A stretch of DNA of 64,000 nucleotides from Atherix ibis (taxonomy: Eukaryota > Arthropoda > Insecta > Diptera > Athericidae), in contig OY282606.1 in NCBI GenBank assembly GCA_958298945.1, forward strand, positions 28,555,740-28,619,739, written 5' to 3'. A program made the position numbers and the translations under genes. The notes under the pieces were generated by a model. That model was not told the origin of the DNA and did not search any database. It saw only the letters and a list, made by a program, of their open reading frames with translations. This document shows, one piece after another, positions 23,111-36,440 of this stretch (positions are counted from its first letter, which is position 1; every line of letters starts with the position of its first letter).

Positions 23111-25845
23111 TTACCTGAAAAGAAGTTTTGTGGCAACCTCAAAAGGAGTATCTTTAAATAATTTTTTTTATTACCTCAAAATAAATCTCTTTAAATATTT
23201 TTTTATTTTATATACAATAGCAATATTTAAGTAATGTTATCAAATAATATTTTTATCAAAACTTAAATTAAAAATTACTTTATTAAATTGTACTTTTAAA
23301 ATCACGAGTTCGATAACCCATTATATATCCAATTTGTCATTAAATCCTTTCTATAATCATTAATAAGATAAATTGTTTCTCTCGCATAAGTAATAACTAT
23401 TTTCAAATAGTTCTATTTATTATTCTTATTATTTCCAATAATAGTAATTTCATAGTAAAATTGATTTTTTCTGCAACTCATTGATAAGATAATTTCTTTT
23501 TTGCTAAGAAAATCACGTTTCAGAATCAAGGACGAACAGAAATCATTCTTCTTATTATAATAAAATACGGAGAGAAAAAAATCACGACCATTCAAAAGTA
23601 TAAAAACTACACGTAACTATTTGCCGGTATACTCGTATATGCATTTTAATTAAATTTATATTAATTTTTGAACGAATCAAGTTTATTGTTATTCATTCCA
23701 AAGAAATAAGTTCTAAACTTTATTAGATGACACCAAGCATACTACTCGTATAGTATGACTATAATAGTAAATAAGTGAACAATCAAGGAGATTCAAATGA
23801 CAAAATCAAAAGCGAATGGCAAATTAAATTGATTACTGATAAAATTCCGAAAATTTTGCTTTACAGCATATTATTTGACAAGGCATCCAGAGAACGTTGT
23901 GAATATGACAAAATCAATGAAGAATTTTGAATATTTGATATTGATTTTTTGGCTAATTTACCATAAGGCAGAAATTGCTCAGTTCGTGGTGTTTGAAAAA
24001 TTGAACCAATTGGCCAAAACGGCTTGGCAATCTTAAAACCGAACCTTCTAAGGCTGTCAACCAACAACTTATTGAGCGAGATTCATTTCTTAACACAAAC
24101 ACTAAGATTGGATATTGATCTCCAATTCTTTGGGCGATTGTAAATGAGATTCAATTTCTCAATTCAATTCATGGATTTTAATATATGAACTTTTGTATAT
24201 ATATATAACAGCAATAATAATAATAAAAAGGAGAAAAAAATTAAAAGGATAGTATGCTTGGCTCCGTGCTTGGAGTCGTTTGATACTAGTAAGAAATTGA
24301 CTCCTTTTCGGTATCGCCTTCCTAGGGCATAAAAGTTTTCTTTTCATGATAAATTATACTAATCCTTGTGTATATATATATATATGTGTATAGATAGATT
24401 GGTTTATTTGAAAAAGTAAAATTCCAAATATAAACTGGAATACACTCGTACACAATACATGCATATATATTATATAATATGAATGAGAATATTTGATTTT
24501 GTTGTTTCGTTGAATTCTCATCGTAAGGGGAGCATTTTTGAATAGTTCTTCATTTTTGTTGTTAAACAAATTACTTTAAATGAGTTTTTTCATCTAAGAA
24601 GTAATTCTGCAATATGAAGAAATAAGATTGTGACGATGAAAAAAAGGAATTATAGTCTACTCTGTACAATGTGGAGTGCTCAAGGGATGATAATCGCTTT
24701 TCTCTCATTTGATGTTGGTGAAAGCGTTATAAGTCGAGATAAGCACACATTTAACAGATAGGGAAAATGTTTCTGCGGTTAAAATTTTATTTAATCTTTA
24801 TAGCAACGACTATGAATGTAATACATGATGTGAAAGTACTCGTACATTTGAGACTTTGTGGCATTTTTGTCTCATGTTACGTCTTTGAAAAGTTAAAGTG
24901 AACCATTTCTTTAAAAAGCATTTATAATCATACCCGTACAAGGATATAAGACTGGGTTACCTTTGTTCAAACATAGTATACCAAATGGGCACGTAGTTGT
25001 TGTAAAGCTAAAGAGTATTTAATAGCGAATTCAATTTCATCTTCTTCTCTTTTAGAAATTTTTATCATTTTTTTCTCTTATCCTTTTAGAAAAAGAAAAA
25101 TAAAAAACAAAACAAAAATGGTGAAAATAAGGGAGAAAGCTTTCTTACAATTCTTTTATAAAAATGTTTTTTTTTCTTCTTCATTTTAAGTATCGTTTGT
25201 AATAACTTTGAAGAAGGAAATATTTTTATTTAGATTTTTTTTTCTAAATAAAAATAACCAAAATAGATAAATATGAACCAGATGCTCAGCAATATTTTGT
25301 ATTTTATGAATAAAGAATACAAAAATTCATTTTAACCTTACATATAGTAAGTTATGTACAAAAATTAGATCGTTTCTTATTTTATTCTTTCACAAAGAGT
25401 TTTTTTTTTTTTTTGAACATATGAGGAATAGGGATATTCTTTCAATAAAATATACTATTGTAATTAGAGTTGTTGTACTAAAAAGTTTTCTTGAACAAAA
25501 TTTTTGCCTGCCTTTGAAAATTTTACCATAAGTTACTTTTTTACACATTTATAAACAGGACTAATTGTCTTCTAAAACATTACATTAAATAGTTCAGAAA
25601 GAACATTTCAGATCAATAGAGAATTTACATTTAAAATACAAATCGATAGAAAGTTTATCTATTCTAGGACTACATATAAAGATTCATCCAAAAAAATACT
25701 ATATTAAAGTTATAAAATATATTGAAAGTTATCCAATTTGTTCTTTTGAATATAAAATTAAATAAAATTTATTTTAATATCAGAATTTTATAAAATGTAT
25801 ATCTTGCTAATATATAATAACCATTCTTTGTAATTTTGTAAAAAA
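23111..25845. other. AT-rich spacer with short AT microsatellites
   Basis: Contains TA-rich simple repeats near 24195-24230 and 24370-24390. The 68-residue minus frame at 23861-24067 lies in a less AT-rich patch but matches nothing I know. No gene is supported. Confidence 0.5.
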
Positions 25846-25945
25846 CAAAAGTCCAACGGCGTCAAATCGCACGATCTTGAAGGCCAATTGATATCATCAA
25901 ATCTCGGAATTACACGTTCTGGGAATTTTTCGCAGAATAAAGCTT
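25846..25945 (-). pseudogene. Family W transposase fragment (W4), one clean frame
   Basis: The minus strand reads LFCEKFPERVIPRFDDIN followed directly by WPSRSCDLTPLDFCFLQNYK with no stop. This is the cleanest copy of the diagnostic motif in the window. Only about 33 codons survive. Confidence 0.7.
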
Positions 25946-26016
25946 AAACTTGTTGTTTTATTAAAATCACATGTGATCTCAATTAAAATCATCATGTTGA
26001 GATGGATAGGATATAC

Positions 26017-26246
26017 GGCCATACCCACCATACTCACCAGACCTAACACCTTCTGATTAATGTTTGTTCCAGTCTCTACAAAAAATTTTAGACGGTAAAA
26101 CGTTTAATTCAAATGAGGAAGTCAAAAATAACTCGAATCAGTTTTTTCCCAGCAAAGAACAAAAATTTTATGAGCGTGGAATCATGCTACTGCCAAAACG
26201 ATGGCAAATGGTATTGGATCAGACTGGATATTATTTAATTCAATAA
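26017..26246 (+). pseudogene. Irritans-type mariner transposase, C-terminal fragment
   Basis: Reads YPPYSPDLTPSD, then a stop, then CLFQSLQKILDGKTF and FYERGIMLLPKRWQMVLDQ before its stop. It closely matches the C-terminus of element D at 41.1-42.4 kb (SLQNFSDGKTF, YERGILLLAERWQ). Everything upstream of the third Asp is missing. Confidence 0.75.
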
Positions 26247-26264
26247 AATATTAAATTACTATAA

Positions 26265-26350
26265 GAAAATCGTCTTTCATTTTTATAAAAAAAATTAAAT
26301 TACTTCCACAAGTAAATTCATTTTTTTTATAAAAATGAAAGACGATTTTC
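26265..26350. repeat. 40-bp inverted repeat, 6-nt loop, at the mariner tail
   Basis: 26265-26304 and 26311-26350 are inverted copies matching at 38 of 40 positions. The arms begin GAAAATCGTCTTTCATTTTT, the same subterminal sequence that follows the transposase stop in element D (GACGATTTTCTTTTA on the other strand). The outermost bases of the terminal repeat are missing at the centre. It looks like two copies of one transposon end joined head to head. Confidence 0.85.
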
Positions 26351-29177
26351 AACGCAATATAAACCTTAACAGATAGTAGAAGAAATGAAAACATTTTTAA
26401 TTGTCAATATTATTTTACTTTTCGGTAAATACTCACTCTCAAAATATTATTTTACATTATGGACTTGTAAACAAACCTTATTTACAGTAAATATTATTTA
26501 TGTTTAATCATACCATGGAAATACATAAACAAAATTTTTTAAAATTCATCGGAATTTTTGAGAATCCTTCAGAAATTGCAGAAAAAAAATTTAAAGCCAA
26601 AAGAATTCGATTGGGAATATTTAACAATGTTTATCCAAAAATCTCAACTACGGTTCATTTGTTCAATAAATGTGCCAGAATCCTTAAACGGTTACAGTTT
26701 GAAGTCAATAAAATATGATCCTTGCATACTTATAAATTTATTTTGATAAAAATTATTGAAATAAACATTGTTTTCCAAGAAGGTAGACAGAAAATTTTCT
26801 CAATCAGTATTACATGAAACTGAAAGAAAATACAATATTCTGGTTGGGTTTGGTGTCCCATGACAATTGAACTTCTTTTCTTATATTTTTAGAATGTTTT
26901 AGGAAATAAACATTTTTTTCCATTTTAAATTTCATCAAAGTAAATAAAGTCATATATCTTTTGTAAATATTTTATAAAAGTACTCTGTTGAATGGAATTA
27001 TTTCATATCCTGGTATGATGGTTTGAAGTTAAAAAAAAAAAAATTCGTAAAAATCTTTTATTTTAGCCGAGATTTATGATATAAAAATAACAAGAACGAT
27101 TGCTTAAAATCATAAAGTTTCTGAAATGAAATAAAAATCAAGAAATTGTAATATTTTCCTCATGTTGTAATATAAAATTCCACTTTTGCCTAAATAATAT
27201 TTGCCTTTGGGTAAATTTTAAGTGCACATTTTGTCTTTTACGATTAGATATGTCGAAAATCGTGGTACGATGGAATAAAAAGTGGCGTTCTTTAGTCACT
27301 ATCACTATATTGTAACGGTTCCAGTTGGTAAATTTCATTTTTCCGGCTCATATCTGGGTAATGTGCATGTAGAAGTAATAGTGCATGAAAATTTTATATC
27401 CTTGAAGTGCAGCATGCATTTAAAATCCTTGTAGGAATACAAAAAGCACACAAAATTACTTCCATGAATTTACCTAGCCAAGGGAGATTGTACGATTTCC
27501 ACACATACTATACAAGCGTATATGTCGCCAGGAGGAAGCTGAAAATCCGTCAGTTCCAGTTACAGTCCCCATTGGATTTAAATAAGTATAAGATTGTATA
27601 TACATACATTATTCTGAAAGACAAGAGTTCTTCACATCGTAAATTTTGCAATTTCTAGCGAATGTTTTATAAATTTCAAATTAGGTTCAGCTGAACAGTT
27701 TTCATAGTTTTTAACATTGCTCCTTACTCAGCAAAATCGTCTTTGTTTGTACGCGGTGTTTATACTTCTTATAAAAGAATTTTTCCTATACCAACATACA
27801 TATACATATGATTATTTTTAGGTATTAGTATTAAGAACATTAAAGATCAGATCTTATATTATCGTTTAAGTACAAAAGTTTATTACTCAATTAGAAAGGA
27901 TATTATTTTACTTTTAAATTAATGTAAATTATTATTAACAAATGAAGTTATTTTAGATATTTTATAATATAGTTTTTATAAGGATTAGTTTAATCCGATA
28001 AAGATGATTGTTTTAAAAATTATAAAAGATAAGAAAACTTTATAAAAAGTTTTTATAAAATAGTTTTATTTTTATATAATAATTTGAACTGCACACCATA
28101 CCTAATACCTCAATTTAAAGATATTTGATTGGAAAATACATCTTTATATTTGGTATAATTTGAATTTTCTTCTTTTATAGAAAATATATGAAAATTTTTC
28201 TATTTCAATCACGTTGCAAAGTATAAACAAAGTCTGCTTCTTAATATCATATTAGCAGGTTGATAAGATTGTACCATGAACCGAATAATAATTTCTATAG
28301 CTTCAGGGTTCAGTATTGAATTTATATCTTCTGTCATAAGTCAATTTTTTATTAGTATAAAAAATAGCACTTGTATTTACCAAAAAAAAAAAAAAAACAA
28401 AAAAAAAACGTGAACAATTTTTATTATTACTGCTGGATAGATTATAACAGAATTGGTAATCTAATTAGGAGATTAGATTCTTTTATATTTCAACTGCCCA
28501 CTCCAGTTAGAGTCAATAAAATTTATTTTTATATTATTTAATCTATTTATAAAATACTACATTTAAAAAGTATCTTTATCTGATAAATGGTCTTTATAGG
28601 TAATTAATTGATGCCATTTTCAACAACATTATAATTGTGACTGTGGTGACTTTGCTATAATACGATTTATACGAAAATCTTTTATTATAATTGATCCATA
28701 ATAACATAAATAATGATTGTTAACTGCTAATGAAGTATAAGTTTAATAATCGGTTAGTATATTTGTAATTTTTCGTTTATGATAAATGAATTTTTATGAG
28801 TCAATAAATTTGTTGTGGTAATTATTTATTTCGCTATAATTGTGCATATTGCCGATAATTTTAATGAACAAAAATAATATATAATATCGGATTACTCCGG
28901 TATACTACAATACAATAATTATGAAATTTGGTTGATAGTCATAATTAAATAATATATTTGAATTTCGTATTATTTTTTTTATAAATATTTAATTGTACAA
29001 TAAATTAGTTTTTGATAATACTTTATTATTATTATTATTATTTTAGTATCAAAGACTATGGATATAAGTAATCATTTCTATAGCAGATATTTTTATTATA
29101 ATATGTTTTTGAAAGATTTTTCTATGTTCCGTAGTATTAAACTAAAATATCTATTGTTGATTTTTATCATTATTATA
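26351..29177. other. AT-rich spacer, no gene recognised
   Basis: Several short frames (26500-26718, 27407-27658 plus; 27138-27338 minus) without recognisable motifs. Contains a long A-rich run near 28381-28410 and a TTA microsatellite near 29020-29045. Confidence 0.5.
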
Positions 29178-30031
29178 CGAGGTCTGTTCAAAAATTATCG
29201 TGGATTTTGAATTTCCGCGGGTTACGTTTATTCGATTTTCGATTACTCATGTCTCTCATTTATGCCGACAAGTTCGGCCATTTTGAATGTTCAGTTTATT
29301 TTTGACAGCTGCTTTACTTGCACGTGTTTTGGCTCGTCTTCGATTTGTAGTCAATTTCGACCAAAAACAGCATCGCATTAACATTTCTAAGGACCTGTTG
29401 GACTCTGTCCGCCACAACCCAAATTTGCTCCAGAGAGTCATAACTGGTGGTGAATCATGAGGCTTATGGTTATGACGTGGAAACCAAAGCTCAATCATCC
29501 CAATGGAAACTGCCGCACGAGCCAAGACCGAAAAAAGCGCCAAGTTCGGTCGAATGTGAAAAAACTGTTTTGCTAATAGTTTTCTTCGATTACAGGGGCG
29601 TGGTGCATCATGAGTTCTTGCCACAGGGTGGAACGGTCAATAAGAAATATTACCTGCAAGTTATTACGCCCGCATTTGTGGAAGAACAAAAATTGGCTTT
29701 TGCCATTTTTGGCCAAAAACAACACATTAATAATGCCGCAGCCACCGTATTCCGCAGATCTGGCCCCCTGTGACTTTTTCTTGCTCCCAAAACTGAAGAG
29801 CCCTATGAAAGGGTGCAAAAGCCAATTTTTATTTTGAGATAAAGACGCTACGATTGAGGAGATAAAGACGGCATCGAAGGAGGAGCTGAGCAAGATCACA
29901 AAAAATGATTTTTTGAAGTGCTTCGATGATTGGAAAAAACGTTGGCACAAGTCTGGTGGGGATTACTTTGAAGGGGACAAAATAGATATTCATGAATAAA
30001 TAAATAATTTTTGAAAAAACACAAAATTTGC
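29178..30031 (+). mobile_element. Mariner element G2, deletion derivative
   Basis: The left end begins CGAGGTCTGTTCAAAAATTA after TA at 29176-29177. The right end fades out around 30031 inside the terminal repeat. The layout matches G3: a 5' leader, no N-terminal HTH domains, then the middle and C-terminal transposase parts. Confidence 0.75.
29290..30000 (+). pseudogene. Mariner transposase remnant, element G2
   Basis: Pieces in shifting frames: NFDQKQHRINISKDLLDSVR; a TGDEAW motif altered to TGGES-stop, so the first Asp is lost; AYGYDVETKAQSSQWKLP; FFDYRGVVHHEFLPQGGTVN; NKNWLLPFL.KNN; PYSADLAPCDFFLLPKLK (third Asp kept); and a tail reading GDYFEGDKIDIHE just before the stop near 29998. The second Asp segment is deleted between WLL and PFL, as in G1 and G3. 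It cannot be an active transposase. Confidence 0.75.
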
Positions 30032-30849
30032 TATTTAACTATTGTTGTCATTATTATAGTTAAGAAAAAACAAAATTTTGAAATAATCTTAATTTGTAGC
30101 AATTTTTGTCTTTAAGTTTAATTGTGGTACATCAGCTATTACAAAGATTTGATTAATTTAGTTCAATTCAAAAAAGTTATAAACAAAACTATTTAATTAA
30201 TGATAGTCACGTAGAAAATCTAATTATTAAGACTTCATTACACTCAGACGCTTGGATGTGCAAAATTTTAACAGACACAACAAATAGGCATACTATAAAA
30301 TTTTCCATAAATATTCAGATCTTTTACTATAAGATATCATTCATTATACTCGTATATTACGTATCTAATAATAGAATTTCCTACTTAATCCATCAGTCTA
30401 AATAGTATATATAAAGTATCTATTATTGTGTGAATATTCAAAACGAGTATAATGATAAGTTATCCAAATGAAAAGGTTAATAATATCAATTTGCATGCTT
30501 ATTGTTTTGTTACCAACTAATTGAATTTTGTTAGATAATATTTATCAAATTTACTATTCATATTCTATCAAAACGAGGATTTACACTGATAATAATATAT
30601 TATTGCTTATGAACTTAATAACTTTAAATGATTTTTTAATTCAACCAATAAATTAAAGAAACTTTTTCTAAATTAGAATTGAAATTTTTAGACATAGAAA
30701 ATTCTTCAATAAAACTTATATTAGCATTTCCGATCAACTATTAATGCAGTCGAATTATAAGAATTTCAAAAGTAGACAAACTCAATTGGATTTTAAGAAT
30801 TTTTTTTTTTGATCACAAAAGAGGCTTTATAGAAGTTTTCAACAATTAG
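30032..30849. other. AT-rich spacer, no gene seen
   Basis: No motif recognised. Confidence 0.5.
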
Positions 30850-32360
30850 GCGAATAATTATGGAAAAACGCAAAGCAAGAGCTCATTGGCAATAGAGAAA
30901 AATGTCCAGCTACAAAACAAAATTAACAAACTATAAAAAGGAACTACATGACGAAATCTCAAAATTAAATACAGAAAGCTTCAGAAACTATACTTCTTCA
31001 CTCACGAAAAATGGAAATCTATGAACTGCTACAAGACAAAATTACCTTATATGTTAAAAACTGACGGCACCTGGGCAGAAACGGGCAAAAATAAAGCGGA
31101 CGCGTTTTGCTGAATACCAAATTTACTCATAAGTGTTCCCCCAAAGGTAATTTAATCCTTCCCCCGTTGCCAATTTAATCAAACTCCTTTCCAAAAATGA
31201 AGCTTCTGGCAATGATCTGATCACTTCTAATATACTACAACAACTTCCTAAAACAGCAATGATTTTCCTTGATACACATTTTGTTATAACTCCACCCTTA
31301 GAATAACATATTTTCCAATCGTTTGAAAATTTTCCATAATAATATGATTCCTAAACACAATAAACCGTGACACTTCCTACAGACCAATAAGTCTCCTTCC
31401 AATCCTCTCGAAAAACTTTAAAAAAATAGTCCTCCTCCAAACCACCAGCAGTGTCATCAAGTTCTTTAGAAAGAAAAGAGTACTGACCCGGTGTGTTTCT
31501 TAATATAAATCAAGCTTTTGATAGAGTTTGACACCAGAAATTACTCTAAAAATTCAAGATGATTCTTCCTTCTATCTATTTCCTAGTCCAACCATCACTT
31601 CCAAGTAAACGAATCCAACGAACTCTTCAATATCTCTTCTATATTGGCTGGTGTTCCACAGGGTAGTTCACTTCGGCCCAATTTCTACAACATTTATACA
31701 TCCGACATCGTAATCTATCCCAATACCTTCTTTACGCCGATGATACTCCTTGTCTTGCATCCAGCGAATATCCCCAACATATACCGCAATAAATTCTCCA
31801 AACCCAAATCCAAATGCTTCACAACTGGATGATCAGGTGAACAGTAAAATTTAATTTACGTAAATCTTCCCACGTGACTTTTACTCTCCCATATCCCTTA
31901 ATGGGAGCGAAATACCATAGTTCGGTACCTAGGACCGAACTAAGATAAATCCTGGACATGGAATCCACAACACGAGACTTAAAAGATGAGAATTAAAAAC
32001 GTGATACCTACAACTATTTCGAGTTCTAGAAAAATATTCCAATATTAGTATAGACAACAAAGTACTTTTATACAATGCCCAACTGAAACCAATGCCCAAC
32101 TGAACTCTGGGCTCTTATCCCTTCAATCAAAAATACTCCGTAAAATTGCCGGCGCTCCCTCTTATGTTCGCAATAATGTTATTCATCGTGGTCCTGAAGT
32201 GCCATTTGTTTTCGATGTGGCTGTGTCTCGATATAAAATGTTACATTCTTGTATCTCCGACCGTACTAATCTGCTTGTTCAAGAACCATCCTCCACTTCC
32301 TTTTCTAAAAACACCCATCAAAAACTTAAGCTCCACTGATCGTGTCATTTACTAAAATAC
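30850..32360 (+). pseudogene. Jockey-like non-LTR reverse transcriptase remnant
   Basis: A heavily decayed copy of a Jockey-clade LINE ORF2. In order: RKARAHWQ near 30870; SFRNYTSSLT near 30985; a KxDGTWAET-like linker near 31065; GNDLITSNILQQLPKTAM near 31210-31265; RPISLLPILSKNFKK near 31380; an RT motif A piece (NINQAFDRVWHQ) near 31505; GVPQGSSLRP (motif B) near 31650; YADDTPCL (motif C, in another frame) near 31740; and the C-terminal KILRKIAGAPSYVRNNVIHR near 32130. There are many stops and frameshifts. The endonuclease domain and 3' tail are not recognisable. Confidence 0.75.
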
Positions 32361-34446
32361 TGAGGCTTAACATAAGCACACGCTAGCAGAAAAAACTTCG
32401 ATGGATACTACTCCGCATTTGACAATATTATTCGATTCTGCTTATTACTATGTTGTAGGTATAGATATTTGTAAAAAAGTCTTCACGTTTTATTTGTAAC
32501 TATGTTAGGTCAGACTAGTGAGACAAAATTTTTTTTCGGTCGCTGGATTACTCATACAATTAAAAAAAATTATTAAAAACTTCAAAAGTAAACAATACCA
32601 ATTTTAAACACAAAACATTTTCCATATCTTAACTTTTTATTGGAAATCAAGTCACACTGTTGAGAGGAGTTTTTTTTTGGTCACTCAATCTTAACGTAGA
32701 TCCACCGCACGTTTTTTCTTATCGACGACATGTAACCTCACTTCATAAAAAATAAGTAACAAAGATACTCCTACAACATGTTTGAGATAATCTAATTAAA
32801 TAAAGGACCATGTTTTGAAAAATATTTACCGCCATAAAATTATTGTTATTATTAAGAACTATAATTTTTATTACCAGTAACATTTTAGAATTAAATATTT
32901 TCCTTTTATTGCTTGCACATGAATGTATTAAAATTAGAAATTATTATTATGCAATTATATTTTATATGAAAATGTATATAAATTCTAAATATTTACCTAG
33001 TTTAGGAATAATGCGAAAAGCAAAAACACAAAAGTTTACCTATTTAAGTATGACAAAGTGTTATATTGTAAAATTCTTACATGAACTTTATTATCGTACG
33101 TGTCAGTAATTTATATCCTTATTACGACAGTACTTGATAAGCTCAGAAATTGTAATTGGCCAAAGCATCAGTAACTTACGTAAATAAATTCCTATTCAGA
33201 AATTATTTCAGTAATATACGAATAACTTTGTATAAGCTTCCTTGGAGCAAATCATCAACGTAACATTTGTGAAGATACTAAGTAAGTATACAAATATTGT
33301 GTAATTAAAAATTCTCAAGTTATCGATAATTGACATTGAAACTTATCGTCAAATCTTCGATGTAATCATCAATTTTAAAGTATATAATTGATCAAAATAG
33401 TTTGTAAAAAAATTTAAAAGATTAAAGTACAGCTTTAGAAGCTATGATATAATTTTTAAATTTAAATCTATCATCAAGGAATTTCCGTAAAAAGATTCAT
33501 AAAAAAAATTTGCCTCAAATTTCTACTATTTTTAATTCAATTTTTTGATAAGCTTCTTTTTTGCTAGATGAAAATATAAAATTTAAGAAAATGTCAAGAA
33601 ACTGAATGGTTAAAAATTACTGTCTTTAAGGACATAATATTTTTCAATTTTGCAATAGAATTTATTCCCATAGTGAATTGGCATTGTAGGCGAATATTTA
33701 TATAAGCATATATGAAAAAATTACTACTGTTTCATACTACAAACATGAATTCTTTAAGACATGGTTTTCAGTACATCACATCGCATAGAAGAAGTGATAG
33801 CTTTAAACAATTGATAATATTTTATGTATCACTTATAGATATGTATGCAAAGATGGATTAAGAAAATACCTGTGGATCCCAAAGATCCCATTTATATTAT
33901 ATTTAACAATATATCGTACAAAAAATGATACCACACGTTTCCACGTTCTTACTTCTTGTACTTTATCAAATATGTTTGGCTGCTCCTTCAAAATTATGAT
34001 AGAAAATGCTCTTAGAATGGAGCAATTCAATTTGTGAATTTCCATTTTCTGGTAATCGTATTCTTATCCCATACTCTTTTCTTCACCGTATTCTTGCAAC
34101 GATTCATACTCATATTCTTAGAATTACCATATATACGATATTTGTAGGCGAACAGCTTAGAATATTTGTACTTGTTTGAAATATGAAATTTTCGTTTGGG
34201 AAACTGTCTAAGACGGTGCTTTTTAGAAACTGTACAAGACATTATAATCACCAAATGAAATCATCAATTACGAATTGTATTTTAAGTAAACATACTCGAG
34301 TTCATATCCTTACAAGGATGTCTCTTAAAATTTCCTTACCTCAATTTGTTTTCAAATTTCATAAACTAAAAGCTAAAAATATATTTACAATGTGAGTAGA
34401 AACTTTTATATTTATATATCAGGAATGTGTCCTTTTTTTAAAATAT
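32361..34446. other. AT-rich spacer, no gene seen
   Basis: Short frames only (32843-33109 plus and 33833-34254 minus among them), none with known motifs. Confidence 0.5.
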
Positions 34447-34523
34447 TGTTACGATCCAACCTAGATTCGATGGGTAGGATAAAAGACAAAAATAAATGCT
34501 ATACAAATTACGAAACGTCTACA
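34447..34523 (-). repeat. Partial 3' LTR of the gypsy-type element
   Basis: On the plus strand it starts TGTTACGATCCAACCTAG and aligns with the inner end of the right LTR for about 75 bases before diverging. Confidence 0.7.
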
Positions 34524-34682
34524 AAACACTTGGAATGGACCATCCCAACTGGCCTGCAGTTTCGGTGACATTTCTTTAAGACGAATTGGGTTGTACTAAA
34601 GACCCTTTTTCATATTTTCAGAGACTGAATGGCATTCATCTTTTCTCTCAAATTCAGATGCGCACCTCTTGTACCTGTGGTA

Positions 34683-34990
34683 CTAATCTTCAACATCACC
34701 ACGGCAGTTAATCCAATAAAATCTATGATGAATTTTTAAGAGAGTTTTCTTCACTCCATGATGTCCTCCAGAAATGCTATCTTGGAACAGTCGCAACACG
34801 TCCACTACCATTACTTTTGGTACTACAATTTTCAAGTAGTACCACTGTGCCCAGTACGCTTTTATAGTTGCACTCATACTTGTAGCTTCATGCCATTAAC
34901 ATTTCTCTGCTTCATTTTTAAGCCATACCAAGATCGGCTTTAAATCTCCATCCTCCTCCTGGGCACGTCACACGATATCGACACTCCATT
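34683..34990 (-). pseudogene. Gypsy integrase N-terminal domain fragment
   Basis: The minus frame contains KAYWAQWYYL, then VVPKVMVVDVLRLFQDSISG, GGHHGVKKTL and HHRFYWINCRGDVED, matching the HHCC zinc-binding region that opens retroviral-type integrases. Upstream, EDGDLKPILVWL matches the preceding linker in gypsy polyproteins. The catalytic core of integrase is absent. Confidence 0.75.
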
Positions 34991-35099
34991 CCTCGCTAAG
35001 AGCACACTCCATCATTTTTTTACTTCTTACAACCTCCGCTTCTTTAGCATCTTCTCGAGTATAAGGTTTACAGAAATTTATATTAACCCTCCTCACCAA

Positions 35100-35190
35100 A
35101 GCATCTGTTTACAAAACCAACTCGAACCAAAAACTGTTCGAGTTGCTCCTGCATTCAGAGTTACTAGACACGGTGTTTTATCAATTTCTC
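35100..35190 (-). pseudogene. Gypsy aspartic protease fragment with lost active site
   Basis: Reads TPCLVTLNAGATRTVFGSSW. The usual active-site triplet D-T/S-G appears as N-A-G, so the catalytic Asp is gone. This peptidase would normally process the polyprotein. Confidence 0.6.
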
Positions 35191-35369
35191 CATCTATTAC
35201 CAGGGCATTGCTATCATTAGCCTATAAAATTCTTATACTAGGATGGTCTTGCCATAATAGCCAGCACACCCCCCTCTAACATAGCGTTTATTCGTTTTTC
35301 TGATTTTGGCTGTGCGGGGTTACTAGCTGTTAGTCCTCCATTTTTAGCGTTTAGAACGCTCGGATTCGG

Positions 35370-35415
35370 GCAGTTCTATCTAATGTGGCCCAGTTTTCTG
35401 CATTGGTAACATATT
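35370..35415 (-). pseudogene. Gag zinc knuckle (CCHC) of the gypsy-type element
   Basis: Reads CYQCRKLGHIR-stop-NC, a CX2CX4HX4C nucleic-acid-binding knuckle interrupted by one stop. Confidence 0.7.
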
Positions 35416-35493
35416 AAATCCAGCCGGTTGGCGATTTCGACTCGCACCAGTATCCTCGACTATAATTGCTCTAACCTGGTGCGTTCTCGGATT

Positions 35494-36440
35494 CTAACGA
35501 AATGCCTCTACTTCCAACGCATGAGCCAAGGCATTTTTCAAGGTGGTATGATGTTCCGATCGTACAGCCGCCCTGACTTCCAACTTCATTATCCCATCGA
35601 TAATTGCTTGGACCAACCTTCGATCGATGAAAGAAGTTGATGTAGACTGGTATGCCTTCCACACCAACTTCTCAATCTCCAGTCCCCACTGTTGGAAACC
35701 ATCAGTATAACGCTGAATCCGATCTTTTAGCTGTCCTTGAAAAACCTGCTCCAGATGGGTCTCTCTACAGCGCGATTCCGGCGCTTCTAAAAAGCGATCG
35801 TATGTAACTTCACCACCAAGAGCTTCTAACACTTTAAGAGCCTAATCGCGTAATCCCAGTGTTAATGCAGTTTATTCAGTTGAAACTGTACCTTGTCTGC
35901 CGCCCATGAAGTACATCCATCAAACGGCGGAACCTTGAATTTACTACCCACAGATGCGGTGCTTGAGCCACTATTTGCCTCAACTTTTGCAAGTTTACTT
36001 CTCAATTGTTTAACTTCAACCATCATCTTCACTTCTTCTATGTTGACTTCAGCAATCCTAACCTTCTCTTCTACTTGATTTACTTTGGATTCCACTTCTT
36101 CCCTCAGCCTATCTTCGGATTTTTTGAAAGACGCCATAAGTTTCTCTTCCTGCTCCTGATATGCCAAAAGTTGTGTCTCCAGATAATTGCTCTGTTCTTC
36201 TTGTCGATGACTCTGTTCCTCTTGATCAAGCCTTAGCTGCTCCTGTAGATACCGATTCTGTTTTTCTTATCAGCGACTCTGTTCTTCTTGTCGGCGGCTT
36301 TTAAACATATCGACTGTAGGCTCCTTGATTACTGGCGAAGTTTCGTACATTTCTACCACTACACGATCATCTTTTCTAGCAGCTCCTTCATCAGGTAGTT
36401 GATGTTGTCCTCGCTGGAAACTAGCCTTCTACCTTATCCA
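35494..36440 (-). pseudogene. Gypsy gag remnant
   Basis: A start-like ATG lies near 36440 (MDKVEG, then a stop). It is followed by a Q/E/R-rich coiled-coil segment (QEEQSHRQEEQSNYLETQ), a frame at 35862-36167 with EEKLMASFKKSEDRLREEVE and KFKVPPFDGCTSWAADK (the P-x-F-D-G-x-x-S/T-W landmark of gypsy gag), and a frame at 35494-35832 with YDRFLEAPESRCRETHLEQV, QLKDRIQR and NALAHALEVEAFR. Frameshifts at about 35840 and upstream of 36170 break it. The protein would normally form the particle shell and package the RNA. Confidence 0.75.
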
